64,000 nt of DNA. It comes from GCA-2731375 sp002731375 (lineage in GTDB: Bacteria; Pseudomonadota; Alphaproteobacteria; GCA-2731375). Made by a program: the position numbers and the translations under genes. Within the stretch, counting starts at the first letter, position 1. Each line of letters begins with the position of its first letter. The notes below the pieces were generated by a model. The model saw nothing but the letters and a program-made list of their open reading frames with translations, searched no databases and was not told the origin of the DNA. The stretch covers positions 7,449-71,448 of the forward strand of contig JASMDX010000007.1 in NCBI GenBank assembly GCA_030752605.1, given 5' to 3'. Shown here one piece after another: positions 43,101-51,839 of this stretch.

Positions 43101-44387
43101 ATGATGGACCCCGCCGAAAACCCGCCGGCGGCGCCGTTTCTTGGTCTGCATTATGGCTGGTGGATCGTGCTGGCGGCCGTGCTCAGCGTATTCGTCTCCA
43201 TGGGCGTGGGACGGTTTGCCCTGGGGATGCTGTTGCCGGCCATGGGCGATGCCTTGAACCTCAACTATGTGCAGATGGGCTGGATCAGCACCGGCAATTT
43301 CATCGGTTATCTGCTCGGCGCCCTGTTGGTACGGCGTTTGCTGCCCCTCATTGGCGAACGGCGCCTGATCGCCGTGACTCTGATGACCATCGTCGCCACC
43401 ATGGCCGGGGTCTCCCTCGCGGATGGTTTTCTGCCCCTGGTAATCCTGTATTCGGGCACGGGCATGTCCACCGCGATGGCCTTTGTTTCGGTCGTGGCCC
43501 TGTTGCCCCATTGGTTCACCACGAAATGGCGCGGCCTGGCGGCGGGATTACTGTCCGCCGGCGCTGGTTTGGCGATAATGCTGTCAGGCTGGTGCATCCC
43601 CCTTATCAACAACACGCAAGGCGAGATCGGCTGGCGCCTGGGCTGGGGCGGTCTGGCACTGGTCTGCCTGCCCATAGCGATTTTCTGTTATGCCGTCATG
43701 CGCAACCGGCCCGGCGAGCTTGGCCTGAAGCCCTTTGGTGAAGCGGCTGAACCGCAGGATGGCAATAGCGATACATTGGTGGCACGAATAGCCGCGAAGC
43801 AGGCGGCCGCCCTGTCCGGCGCGGCGGCGCGTATTCTGGTCATCCGCCTGGCGGCGATCTATTTTCTATTTGGCGCCTCTTACGTCATCTATGGCACCTT
43901 TATCATCACGACCCTGGTGCACGAACACGGCATGGTGGAGGCCAAGGCCGGACAGTTCTGGATCTGGCTTGGCTTTTTCTCGCTGTTCTGCGGCCCCGTA
44001 CTGGGCGCCCTATCGGACCGCCTGGGTCGGCGTCTGGGAATCACGACGGCGTTTTTCCTGCAAGGCTGCGCCTACATCTTGATCACCCAAGGCAGCGATG
44101 GCGGTGTTTGGCCGGTCTATCTTTCGGTCATCCTGTACGGCCTGTCAATGTTCGGCGTCCCTTTGATTATCACGGCCGCCGCCGCCGATTACCTAAGCCC
44201 GGACCGCGCAGTGGGCGTGATCGGCACCATCTCGATCCTACAAGGCATGGGGCAGATGCTTGGGCCCATCGCCGCAGGCTCCATGGCGGAATACAGCGGC
44301 AGCTTCACCCCCGCCTATCTGGTGGCGGCTGCGCTGGTGGCGCTCGCCATCGCGATCACCCTAACCCTGCCCGATCCGCCGGAGTGA
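43101..44387 (+). CDS. MFS transporter, YbfB/YjiJ type
   Basis: A 428-residue inner-membrane protein with 12 predicted helices in two halves. Helix 1 (YGWWIVLAAVLSVFVSMGVGRFALGMLLPAMGDAL) and the loop LVRRLLPLIGERRL fit the YbfB/YjiJ or oxalate/formate-antiporter branches of the major facilitator superfamily. The second half begins after the hydrophilic segment at about 215-240 and has the conserved GALSDRLGRRLG loop. The solute is unknown. The start at 43101 or three bases later is uncertain. Confidence 0.88.
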   Translation: MMDPAENPPAAPFLGLHYGWWIVLAAVLSVFVSMGVGRFALGMLLPAMGDALNLNYVQMGWISTGNFIGYLLGALLVRRLLPLIGERRLIAVTLMTIVATMAGVSLADGFLPLVILYSGTGMSTAMAFVSVVALLPHWFTTKWRGLAAGLLSAGAGLAIMLSGWCIPLINNTQGEIGWRLGWGGLALVCLPIAIFCYAVMRNRPGELGLKPFGEAAEPQDGNSDTLVARIAAKQAAALSGAAARILVIRLAAIYFLFGASYVIYGTFIITTLVHEHGMVEAKAGQFWIWLGFFSLFCGPVLGALSDRLGRRLGITTAFFLQGCAYILITQGSDGGVWPVYLSVILYGLSMFGVPLIITAAAADYLSPDRAVGVIGTISILQGMGQMLGPIAAGSMAEYSGSFTPAYLVAAALVALAIAITLTLPDPPE

Positions 44388-44423
44388 GGGCGGAGTGACC
44401 TGCCGGAGTGCGACAGCCAGCCC

Positions 44424-45431
44424 CTACCCTGCTTGCATTTCCTCGATGAAGGCCAGTTTCTCTTCCTGGTCCATGGAGGTATATGACGCCGCCGTACGAT
44501 CGGCGATGTGGCCGTAGCGGGACTTAATCTGCCGCGCTACTTCACGGGCATCGCCTTCGACCGAGATGGCGTGCAACACCTTGTCGTCGATCAATTCGCC
44601 CATGGCCTCCCAGCAGCCCTGCTTGGACATGGCGTTCAATTCGGGCTGTAGTTCGCCCATATCGATGGAATCCAGCACCGGCTTGTAGGCGGGCGTTGAG
44701 CCATAAAAGGCGATCTGCTGGCGCATCTTGACGGTTTCCGCCGCGATCTCCACCTCGTCCCGGCCCGTCACCGCGAACACCGGATAGGCGATCTCATAAT
44801 CCGCCCGGGTCTTGCCGGCCTTGGCGAAGCCGCGCTCCAGCGCCGGCATGGTGACGGTCTCCAGATAGGTCTGGGTGGTAAAGCCATGCACCAGCAGGCC
44901 ATCGGCGACCTCGCCCGCGACCTCGGCCATCATGGGGCCGACGGCAGCAAGGTAGACCTTGGGCGGGCCGTATTCCGTGTTTGTGGGGGTGAAAAACGGT
45001 GTCATCAGGGTGTGGGTGTAGAACTTGCCCAGGAACGCCAGCGGCTCGCCCTCGTGCCAACAGGCCCAGATTGCCCGCATGGCCAGGATCAGCTCGCGCA
45101 TGCGCGCCGCCGGCGAGGACCAAGGCATGGAATAGCGCTTGGTGATATGGGGGCGGATCTGCGAACCCAGGCCGAGGGAGAAGCGGCCCTTGGCCGCCGC
45201 GTTCAGATCATGGCCCACGTTCGCGAGCGTCATGGGCGAGCGGGCAAAGGCCACGGCGATGCCAGTGGTCAGATCAATATTCTTGGTGGACTGCGCCGCC
45301 AGCAACAGAGGCAGGAAGGGATCATGGGCGGTCTCGATAGATTTCAGGCCATCATAGCCCATTTCCTCCAATTCCGCCGCGTCAGCACTCGCCTTGTCCA
45401 GATTCGAAGTCAGTACCGCATCTACTTTCAT
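44424..45431 (-). CDS. Luciferase-like (LLM) flavin-dependent oxidoreductase
   Basis: A 335-residue TIM-barrel protein of the bacterial luciferase superfamily: AAELEEMGYDGLKSIETAHDPFLPLLLAAQ, TTGIAVAFARSPMTLANVGHDLNAAAKGRFSLGLGSQIRPHITKRY and the C-terminal ARQIKSRYGHIADR. The pattern fits the F420-dependent-like LLM subgroup common in actinobacteria and marine alphaproteobacteria. Substrate and whether FMN or F420 is used cannot be read from the sequence. It stands alone. Confidence 0.88.
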   Translation of the reverse strand: MKVDAVLTSNLDKASADAAELEEMGYDGLKSIETAHDPFLPLLLAAQSTKNIDLTTGIAVAFARSPMTLANVGHDLNAAAKGRFSLGLGSQIRPHITKRYSMPWSSPAARMRELILAMRAIWACWHEGEPLAFLGKFYTHTLMTPFFTPTNTEYGPPKVYLAAVGPMMAEVAGEVADGLLVHGFTTQTYLETVTMPALERGFAKAGKTRADYEIAYPVFAVTGRDEVEIAAETVKMRQQIAFYGSTPAYKPVLDSIDMGELQPELNAMSKQGCWEAMGELIDDKVLHAISVEGDAREVARQIKSRYGHIADRTAASYTSMDQEEKLAFIEEMQAG

Positions 45432-45544
45432 GGTCTCGCTCCTCCACTCAACGATTTTGCAATGCTTGTTGCTATCTCAATAGCATTGATCAGGCGCCGG
45501 CGTCATTCCCCCGGCACGACAATCTTGTCGAATGCCAGGCGGCC

Positions 45545-45898
45545 TCACACTTCCGCCGGTTCGAGCACGACGCAGGTGACGGGGATGATGTTGCGCAGTC
45601 GCGCGGCGATGTTGGCGGCCTGATGGGGCGGAATATCGTCAATGGTGATGTGGATATGCAGACCGTCCTCAGCGCCGCGAACATGCTTACAGATAGCCTC
45701 CCCGTAGATCATGTCGCACAGGGCGAAAAGCTCCAGCACGCGGGACAGAACCGAGGCTTCCGGGTACGCTTGGATTTGAAAATAGTGGGCATCCGCCGCC
45801 GCGTGCGGCGCGGGCTGGAACGATTGCTCGTTAGATTCTTGGTCTAATTGACCGTGATCGAATTGAATGGGTATGGCTAGCGAACTCCTGATAGGGCT
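45545..45898 (-). CDS. ACT-domain-like small protein, start unclear
   Basis: The open frame encodes AHYFQIQAYPEASVLSRVLELF, an ALCDMIYGEA helix-turn, then GLHIHITIDDIPPHQAANIAARLRNI and IPVTCVVLEP, matching the beta-alpha-beta-beta-alpha-beta order of an ACT domain as in acetolactate synthase small subunits. The frame is open back to a TGA at 45899, yet it holds no ATG, GTG or TTG before the domain; a GTG at 45739 would remove the first strand. Either it starts at a rare codon or it has lost its start by frameshift. It lies just downstream of a nested hairpin on the same strand. Confidence 0.45.
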   Translation of the reverse strand, partial: SPIRSSLAIPIQFDHGQLDQESNEQSFQPAPHAAADAHYFQIQAYPEASVLSRVLELFALCDMIYGEAICKHVRGAEDGLHIHITIDDIPPHQAANIAARLRNIIPVTCVVLEPAEV

Positions 45899-45910
45899 TC
45901 ATCATTGAAA

Positions 45911-45958
45911 GGCGACTTGCGTCCCGGCCATGCGTGATGGCCGGGCGGCTAAGTCGCC
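45911..45958 (-). repeat. Nested perfect hairpin (possible structured leader RNA)
   Basis: An outer stem GGCGACTT / AAGTCGCC (8 bp) encloses an inner stem CCCGGCCAT / ATGGCCGGG (9 bp, loop of 5 nt), with a 4/5-nt internal loop between them. Read on the minus strand it ends in GTCGCCTTTCA, a short T stretch, about 120 nt before the ACT-domain core. It could be a terminator, an attenuator or a small regulatory RNA; no known riboswitch class was recognised. Confidence 0.5.
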
Positions 45959-46068
45959 CGATAATGAGCTGCCCCAAGAGCAGGTGTTTTCTGTTCGCGT
46001 CCATGGCCAGACTATATAGGGAGCTTTCCGCGTTTGTCGAGTGCCTAATCAATACCGGTTGGAGCAAC

Positions 46069-47721
46069 TTATTGGATTAGATCAAAAGGGGCCGCGCGAA
46101 TAGCGGTCAGGGCGTCGGGGGTATCCACGTCGAGGAAGATGGCGTCATCCTCCATCACGACTTCCACCAGATCATCCTCGTGCTGGCCAATCAGATGCTT
46201 GGCGCCGCTGTCGCCGCCGACCGTGGTCATTTCCAAGAAAAACCGCGCGGCGAAAAGAACCGGATTGCCGCGCTTGCCCTGAAAGGTGGGGACACAGATG
46301 GCGCGGCCCTCCACCGGGCTGAAGGCGGCGATCAGGCGGTCAATGTGGCCGGGTGAGATCCGCGGCATATCGCCCAGCAGGATGATGACGCCATCGATAG
46401 CACCGTCGATAGCGCCGCCCAGGGCGCCAATCCCCGCCTGGAGCGAGGTGCTGAGACCGTCGGCAAAATCGGGGTTATGTACACAGCCGACACCGTAAGC
46501 CGATAGCGCCTCAGCGACGGTTTCGGATTGATGCCCTGTGACGGCGACTATTTCGCTGATTTGCGAGGCCTGGGCCGCCTCCACCACACGGGCCAGCATG
46601 GCCTTGCCGTCGATCTCGGCCAGCAGCTTGTTGGCCGCGCCCATGCGCCGGGATTGGCCCGCCGCCAGGATCAGGGCGGCAATGCGTGGGGCTTTCGGCG
46701 CACCCTCGATTATATCACCAGCGCGCAACTGTGGCCTGGAGGGGATTTCCTTCAACAGACCGCCCGCCCCCATGGCGGTGATCTCGCCGCGGCCAACAGG
46801 CCTATCCGCCAACAGCCGTTGCAACACCCAATCGAAACCATTCAGCTTTGGTGAACGGGCACAACCCGGCAGACCGATCACCGCCGTTTCATCCTTGCCA
46901 GCCAGCAGCAACAGATTGCCCGGATCCACCGGCATGCCGAAATGTTCGATCACGCCACCGGCAGCGACGATGCCGGCGGGCACTTCGTCCCGGCGGTCGG
47001 TAATGGCGGAAGCACCGAAAATCAGAATCGGGTCCAAACCCCGGGCCAACTGTGCCGTAACCGCGGCCGCCACATCGGTGGCGGCATGGGGGCAGCACTG
47101 TTGATGCGCCAAGGTGCTGCCCAGACGCTGCAAACGGTCGCGCAGCACGGCGGCGGTCTTATCCAGCACCTTGGTCTTGGTACCGGCCAATGTGGTCATG
47201 ATCAGGCCGGCGCGCCGCGCCCGGTAGGGGGCGATATCCAACAACGGCGCGCCGTCTTTGGCAGCTATGGCGATGGCTTCATCCACCGCTTCACGCGGCG
47301 CGGCAAACGGTATGATCTTGACGGTGGCCAGCATCTGCCCAGCCTCCACCGCCTCGTCTGGAGCCAGGGTCGCAATGGTAATGGCTTCGTGAATACGGTT
47401 CATCCGATCGACGCGGACGGGATCCAGCACCATGACGCCGGGCCCGTCGGCATAAAGATTGCAGCGCCCGGTGAAGGCCGCCTGCAAACGCGCACCCGTG
47501 CCCCCGCAGGCCTTGGCGATAGCATTGGCCGCCGTGTCCTCGTCCACGTCATCGGCTTCCAGACGGGCCGCGATGACCTCTCCGACACCCACCTTGGCCA
47601 GGGCCGCGACATCATCCGCCGTCAACTTGCGGCCCTTTTTCATGCGCACGCCGCCGCTGTTGACCGAATGGGCCAGAATGGCGCCGACCGCCTGACCCAA
47701 TGGCGTGGAGCCAAAAATCAT
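46069..47721 (-). CDS. Molybdopterin-binding protein fused to a MocA-like cytidylyltransferase
   Basis: Encodes 550 residues. The N-terminal part (about 1-340) is a MoeA/MogA-type molybdopterin-binding region, with GQAVGAILAHSV and DPILIFGASAITDRRDEVPAGIVAAGG. From about 350 a nucleotidyltransferase begins: IAALILAAGQSRRMGAANKLLAEIDGKAML and VIILLGDMPRISPGHIDRL, as in MocA, which makes molybdopterin cytosine dinucleotide. This fusion type is known from cox/xdh loci. It supplies MCD cofactor to the upstream CoxL protein. Its start overlaps the XdhC-type stop by 4 nt. Confidence 0.88.
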   Translation of the reverse strand: MIFGSTPLGQAVGAILAHSVNSGGVRMKKGRKLTADDVAALAKVGVGEVIAARLEADDVDEDTAANAIAKACGGTGARLQAAFTGRCNLYADGPGVMVLDPVRVDRMNRIHEAITIATLAPDEAVEAGQMLATVKIIPFAAPREAVDEAIAIAAKDGAPLLDIAPYRARRAGLIMTTLAGTKTKVLDKTAAVLRDRLQRLGSTLAHQQCCPHAATDVAAAVTAQLARGLDPILIFGASAITDRRDEVPAGIVAAGGVIEHFGMPVDPGNLLLLAGKDETAVIGLPGCARSPKLNGFDWVLQRLLADRPVGRGEITAMGAGGLLKEIPSRPQLRAGDIIEGAPKAPRIAALILAAGQSRRMGAANKLLAEIDGKAMLARVVEAAQASQISEIVAVTGHQSETVAEALSAYGVGCVHNPDFADGLSTSLQAGIGALGGAIDGAIDGVIILLGDMPRISPGHIDRLIAAFSPVEGRAICVPTFQGKRGNPVLFAARFFLEMTTVGGDSGAKHLIGQHEDDLVEVVMEDDAIFLDVDTPDALTAIRAAPFDLIQ

Positions 47722-48431
47722 TGCGCCGCCGCCGAAGCCGCGCGGGCGGGACGGCGCAAAGCCTCCGTCACCTCGCCGATTATCGAGACCGCGATTTCCG
47801 CCGGTGACTTGGCGCCGATATCCAGGCCCACCGGGCCATAGATGCGGGCGAAGTCCGCCTCGTTAAAGCCCTCGGCGGCCAGACGTTCCAGGCGCTTGCC
47901 ATGGGTTCGGTTGGAGCCGAGACAGCCGATATAAAAGACGTCAGAGCGCAGCACCTTGATCAAGGCGGGATCGTCCAGCTTGGGATCATGAGTCAGGGTG
48001 ACGATCGCCGTGCGCCGATCGGGGGCGAACTGATCCACGCCGTCATCGGGCCAGGCATCGATCAAGGTAATGCCTGGAAAACGGTCGGGGGAGGCAAATT
48101 CGCGGCGGGGATCGACGATGGCCACGTCATAGCCGGCCAGCGCCGCCATCTGCGACAACGGCTGTGCAATATGCACCGCGCCGACGATCAGCATGCGCAG
48201 GGGCGGGTTGTAGACATGCAGGAAGACCTTGCCGCCATCCGCCAGCTCGACGATGCCGCTTTTATCCGCAACCATGACCCGGTGAGCGGCAGCCAGCAGT
48301 TCATCGCCACTGCTTTCAGCCTCCACTGGATAGAGCAATCGCCCCTCACCGGATGCCAGATCAGTGGCCAGAACAACCTGGCGCTTGGCTTCGCGGTCGG
48401 CCAACAGCTGATTTAAGAGATCGATTTTCAT
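47718..48431 (-). CDS. XdhC-family protein, C-terminal Rossmann type
   Basis: About 237 residues from the ATG at 48431. The sequence RMLIVGAVHIAQPLSQMAALAGYDVAIVDPRREFA and YIGCLGSNRTHGKRLERL place it as the XdhC Rossmann domain protein, which binds molybdenum cofactor and inserts the sulfurated form into xanthine-dehydrogenase-family enzymes. It is encoded separately from the XdhC/CoxI N-terminal domain, which is the preceding gene in the operon (7 bp away). Together they equal one full-length XdhC. Confidence 0.88.
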   Translation of the reverse strand: MKIDLLNQLLADREAKRQVVLATDLASGEGRLLYPVEAESSGDELLAAAHRVMVADKSGIVELADGGKVFLHVYNPPLRMLIVGAVHIAQPLSQMAALAGYDVAIVDPRREFASPDRFPGITLIDAWPDDGVDQFAPDRRTAIVTLTHDPKLDDPALIKVLRSDVFYIGCLGSNRTHGKRLERLAAEGFNEADFARIYGPVGLDIGAKSPAEIAVSIIGEVTEALRRPARAASAAAQ

Positions 48432-48438
48432 TCCTGAT

Positions 48439-48771
48439 CTACTCCACCGGCTCAATAAAGACTTCGCATTTGCCGCCGCAGGCGAGGCCGGCCTGCCATG
48501 CGGTTTCATCCGAGATGCCATAATCGATCAAACGGGTCAGGCCGTCCTGAATGGTCTGGCGTGCTTCCGTTACCACCGCGCCCTCGATACAGCCACCCGA
48601 GACCGAGCCGACGAAATCGCCGCCCTCCTCGACCACCAGCTGGCTACCCACCGGGCGCGGCGACGAGCCCCAGGTAGCAACCACGGTGGCAAGTGCGACG
48701 CCCTTACCGGCGGTTTTCCATTCCGCCGCTTTTTCCAGCACGCGTTCATGTTCCACTACGTCGTTCGGCAT
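48439..48771 (-). CDS. XdhC/CoxI N-terminal domain protein
   Basis: A 110-residue protein with GKGVALATVVATWGSSPRPVGSQLVV and FVGSVSGGCIEGAVV, the XdhC/CoxI N-terminal signature, and a Cys-containing end (GLACGGKCEVFIEP). The ATG at 48771 overlaps the CoxE stop (ATGA). It acts in maturation of the molybdenum site of the CO-dehydrogenase-like enzyme, with the separate Rossmann-type XdhC encoded next. Confidence 0.9.
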   Translation of the reverse strand: MPNDVVEHERVLEKAAEWKTAGKGVALATVVATWGSSPRPVGSQLVVEEGGDFVGSVSGGCIEGAVVTEARQTIQDGLTRLIDYGISDETAWQAGLACGGKCEVFIEPVE

Positions 48772-50003
48772 CAAGCCGCCTCCGTCAAATATTTCGTACG
48801 CCGCCCCGGCTCGGGCCGGCTCAAAGTTTCGGCTAAATCACCCAGACTGGCAAGATTATGGACGGTGCGAAAATCGTCCACATGGGGCAATAAGGCGCGA
48901 ATACCCTTCGATTTGGGCTCAAAACCCGCATAACGCAAGAGCGGATTAAGCCAGATCAATCGCCTACAAGACTTATGCAGGCGCTCAATCTTGTCCCCGA
49001 TGCCCTCACCCGCATCTCGGTCGAGGCCATCGGAGATCATCAGCACCACCGCCCCCTGGCCCAATACCCGGCGCGACCAGTCGGTGTTGAACTCATGCAG
49101 GCAATGGCCGATGCGCGTGCCGCCTGACCAATCCTCCACACCCTCGGCAACTTTTTGCAGGGCCACATCCACATCCCGGTGGCGCAGATGCCGGGTGATA
49201 TTGGTCAACCGTGTACCAAAAACGAATGTATGCACCCGGTCCCGGTCGCTGGTGATAGCATGCATAAAATGCAGGAACATGCGGCTGTATCGGCTCATGG
49301 AACCGGAAATATCGCACAGCACCACCAGGGGCGGATGCCGACGCTTTGGCGAACGGTGCCGCAGGGGCACGCCGCCGCTGCTACGAAGCGCCGCCCGCAG
49401 GCTGGCCCGCATATCGACCCGGCGGCCATGGGGGTCCGGCGATAGGCGTCGCGTCGGCACCGCCATGATGGGCAGGCGCATGCGCGCGATGATGGCCTTG
49501 GCCTGAGCGACCTCATCGGCGCTCATGGACTCGAAATCCATGCCTTGCAATACCTCTCGGGCGGAATAAGTCAGAGCGGAGTCGAACTCAATCTCTTCTT
49601 CCGCCTCCTCTTGTGGGATTTCGGCCCCCTCCCCCTTGGCCAAGGCCTCGGCCACCCTGCGCAAGACTGCCTCGTTCTGGCTCTGGTCCATCTCCACCTC
49701 GACCTGGGGCATCAGAGCATGCAGCATGCGTTCCAGAATGCGGGGATTGCGCCAGAAGATATGAAAGGCCTGATCAAACATCTCGCGGTGGTCCTGGCGG
49801 TCGACAAAAACCGCAAACAGGGTCCAGTAAAAATCCTCCCGGTTGCCGACGCCAGCAGCAATCACTGCGTGTACACCATCCAGCACCTTACCCGGTCCCA
49901 CGGGCAGGCCGGCGGCGCGCAGGACACGTGCAAAGTGCATGATGTTTTCAGCCAGACGGTTACCGTTGTCATCACTGGGAATGTTTTCGGCCGGGCTGGT
50001 CAT
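48771..50003 (-). CDS. coxE: CoxE-type VWA domain protein
   Basis: A 410-residue protein of the CoxE family. After an N-terminal helical region with a run of Glu near residue 135 (EIPQEEAEEEIEFD), a VWA domain begins about residue 225 with the MIDAS motif VVLCDISGSMSRYSRMF. Partner of the MoxR-type ATPase encoded upstream, it is required for assembling the copper/molybdenum or molybdenum centre in carboxydotrophs. Gene order and overlap support co-expression. Confidence 0.88.
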   Translation of the reverse strand: MTSPAENIPSDDNGNRLAENIMHFARVLRAAGLPVGPGKVLDGVHAVIAAGVGNREDFYWTLFAVFVDRQDHREMFDQAFHIFWRNPRILERMLHALMPQVEVEMDQSQNEAVLRRVAEALAKGEGAEIPQEEAEEEIEFDSALTYSAREVLQGMDFESMSADEVAQAKAIIARMRLPIMAVPTRRLSPDPHGRRVDMRASLRAALRSSGGVPLRHRSPKRRHPPLVVLCDISGSMSRYSRMFLHFMHAITSDRDRVHTFVFGTRLTNITRHLRHRDVDVALQKVAEGVEDWSGGTRIGHCLHEFNTDWSRRVLGQGAVVLMISDGLDRDAGEGIGDKIERLHKSCRRLIWLNPLLRYAGFEPKSKGIRALLPHVDDFRTVHNLASLGDLAETLSRPEPGRRTKYLTEAA

Positions 50004-50012
50004 GGCGCGCGC

Positions 50013-50948
50013 TTAGGAACCACTCACCGCCATATCGTGCTTCACTTCCTCGAGGATCCTAGCGGCCTCGCTGCCCTGGATTTTCTGTATATCATCCTGG
50101 TATTTCAATATGGCGCCCAGGGTACTGTCCACGGTCTCTGGCTCCAACACGATCTTGTTCAATTCGGTCAGCGCCGTGGCCCAATCGATGGTCTCGGCTA
50201 TGCCCGGCAGCTTGAACAGGTCGCGTTCCCGCAGGCGCTGAATAAAGGCCACCACCTGGCGGCTGAGGATTTCCTCACAGCCGGGCACCTTGGTACGCAG
50301 GATTGCCAGTTCGCGTTCGGCATCGGGATAGTCGACCCAGTAGTACAGGCAACGGCGCTTCAGGGCGTCATGGATCTCCCGCGTTCGGTTCGAGGTAATG
50401 ATGACGACGGGCGGTTGGCTGGCGGCGACGGTGCCGATCTCGGGAATGGTGATCTGAAAATCGGATAGAACTTCCAGCAAATAGGCCTCGAACGCCTCGT
50501 CCGTTCGGTCCAACTCGTCAATCAACAGCACCGGCGCGGTGCCATCGGCAGTCACCTCCAGAGCCTGCAACAAGGGCCGCTTGATCAGGAATTCGTTGCG
50601 AAAGATATCCTGGCCCAGCCATTCACGGTCAATATTGCCGCTGGCCTCGGCCAGGCGGATCTCGATCATCTGGCGGGCGTAGTTCCATTCATAAACAGCG
50701 GAAGCGACATCCAACCCTTCATAGCATTGCAGGCGCACCAGAGGCCGGGACAAAGTTTCCGAGAGCACCTTGGCGATCTCCGTCTTACCGACACCGGCCT
50801 CCCCTTCCAGGAACAGCGGCCGGCCCATTTTCAGGGCCAGGAACAGCGTTGTCGCCAAGCTGCGGTCGGCAATGTAGTTGCCCTGGGTCAGCGTATCCAG
50901 GGTGGCGTCGATGTCTTTCGGTAAGGCTGTGCTCACGGCTGTGCTCAT
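50013..50948 (-). CDS. coxD: MoxR-type AAA+ ATPase (CoxD)
   Basis: About 311 residues from the ATG at 50948, avoiding an upstream extension with no family match. Walker A is FLEGEAGVGKTEIAKVL, Walker B PVLLIDELDRTDEAFEAYLLE, and the arginine-finger region is SNRTREIHDALKRRCLYYWVDYP. CoxD-type ATPases remodel the CO-dehydrogenase apoenzyme, together with the CoxE VWA protein encoded 9 bp downstream, so that the metal centre can mature. Confidence 0.9.
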   Translation of the reverse strand: MSTAVSTALPKDIDATLDTLTQGNYIADRSLATTLFLALKMGRPLFLEGEAGVGKTEIAKVLSETLSRPLVRLQCYEGLDVASAVYEWNYARQMIEIRLAEASGNIDREWLGQDIFRNEFLIKRPLLQALEVTADGTAPVLLIDELDRTDEAFEAYLLEVLSDFQITIPEIGTVAASQPPVVIITSNRTREIHDALKRRCLYYWVDYPDAERELAILRTKVPGCEEILSRQVVAFIQRLRERDLFKLPGIAETIDWATALTELNKIVLEPETVDSTLGAILKYQDDIQKIQGSEAARILEEVKHDMAVSGS

Positions 50949-51035
50949 GTTTGTCAAACTAGGTCTTTTCCCAGACAAAGAAAAGGCGGAGAGGCCAAGG
51001 CCCCTCCGCCAACTCAAATGCTTCGTCTTGTTACC

Positions 51036-51821
51036 CTAGCCAGCTGCAGCCACGGCACGCTTGGCCATAACGACAACCAGATGGGCACGGTATTCTGCGC
51101 CGGCATGGATGTCGCTATTCATTCGGTCGACCGGAATGGTGACCCCATCAACGGCATCTGGCGACCAGTTCGCCGACAAGGCCGCTTCCAGGTTCGGTCC
51201 CCGATGGGCGCATTCCGTGGCGCCCGTTACGGCGACGCGGACGCCATCGGCGGCCTGGGCCACGAAGACACCAACCATGGCGTAACGGGACGCCGGGCTG
51301 GGGAATTTGGCATAGGCCGCCTTGGTGGCGTTCGGGAAGGTCACGCTCTTGATGATCTCACCATCATTCAATGCGGTCTCGAACAGCCCGGTAAAGAAAT
51401 CATCGGCCGCAATTTCGCGCTGATTAGTGGTGATGGTGGCGCCCAGGCCCAACAGGGCGGCGGGATAGTCAGCCGCCGGATCGTTGTTGGCGATGGAGCC
51501 ACCCAACGTGCCCCGGTTACGCACTTGAGGATCACCGATGCCTTCCGCCAGCGCACGCAGGGCGGCGGGAACATCGGACGATCCGGCCACTTCCGCATGG
51601 GTAACCATGGCGCCGATGGTGACGCCGTCAGCGCCGGCCGAAATGCCTTTCAGTTCGGCAATGCCCGAAAGATCAACCACGTCCGACGGGTTCGCCAGGC
51701 GTTGTTTCAGCACCGGTAGCAATGTCTGACCACCGGCGATGACGGTTCCATCCTCGGCCGCACCAAGCTTGGCGGCGGCATCATCAAGGCTGGAGGCGGA
51801 TTGGAAGTTGAAGTTATACAT
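51036..51821 (-). CDS. coxM: CoxM: FAD-binding medium subunit
   Basis: A 261-residue subunit with the FAD-binding motifs AGGQTLLPVLKQRLANPS and RNRGTLGGSIANNDPAADYP of the CO dehydrogenase/xanthine dehydrogenase flavoprotein family. It passes electrons from the 2Fe-2S protein to the final acceptor. It starts 18 bp after the CoxL stop and belongs to the same operon. Confidence 0.92.
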   Translation of the reverse strand: MYNFNFQSASSLDDAAAKLGAAEDGTVIAGGQTLLPVLKQRLANPSDVVDLSGIAELKGISAGADGVTIGAMVTHAEVAGSSDVPAALRALAEGIGDPQVRNRGTLGGSIANNDPAADYPAALLGLGATITTNQREIAADDFFTGLFETALNDGEIIKSVTFPNATKAAYAKFPSPASRYAMVGVFVAQAADGVRVAVTGATECAHRGPNLEAALSANWSPDAVDGVTIPVDRMNSDIHAGAEYRAHLVVVMAKRAVAAAG

Positions 51822-51839
51822 TTATCTATCCTCCCTGGC

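Noticed and set aside
46069..47721. MoeA-like/MocA fusion as a novel architecture
   Set aside because: This combination is already a recognised family linked to xanthine-dehydrogenase-type operons.
46942..47841. 299-codon open frame on the plus strand
   Set aside because: Antisense to the molybdopterin-binding fusion and XdhC-type gene; low-complexity His/Gly composition typical of a shadow.
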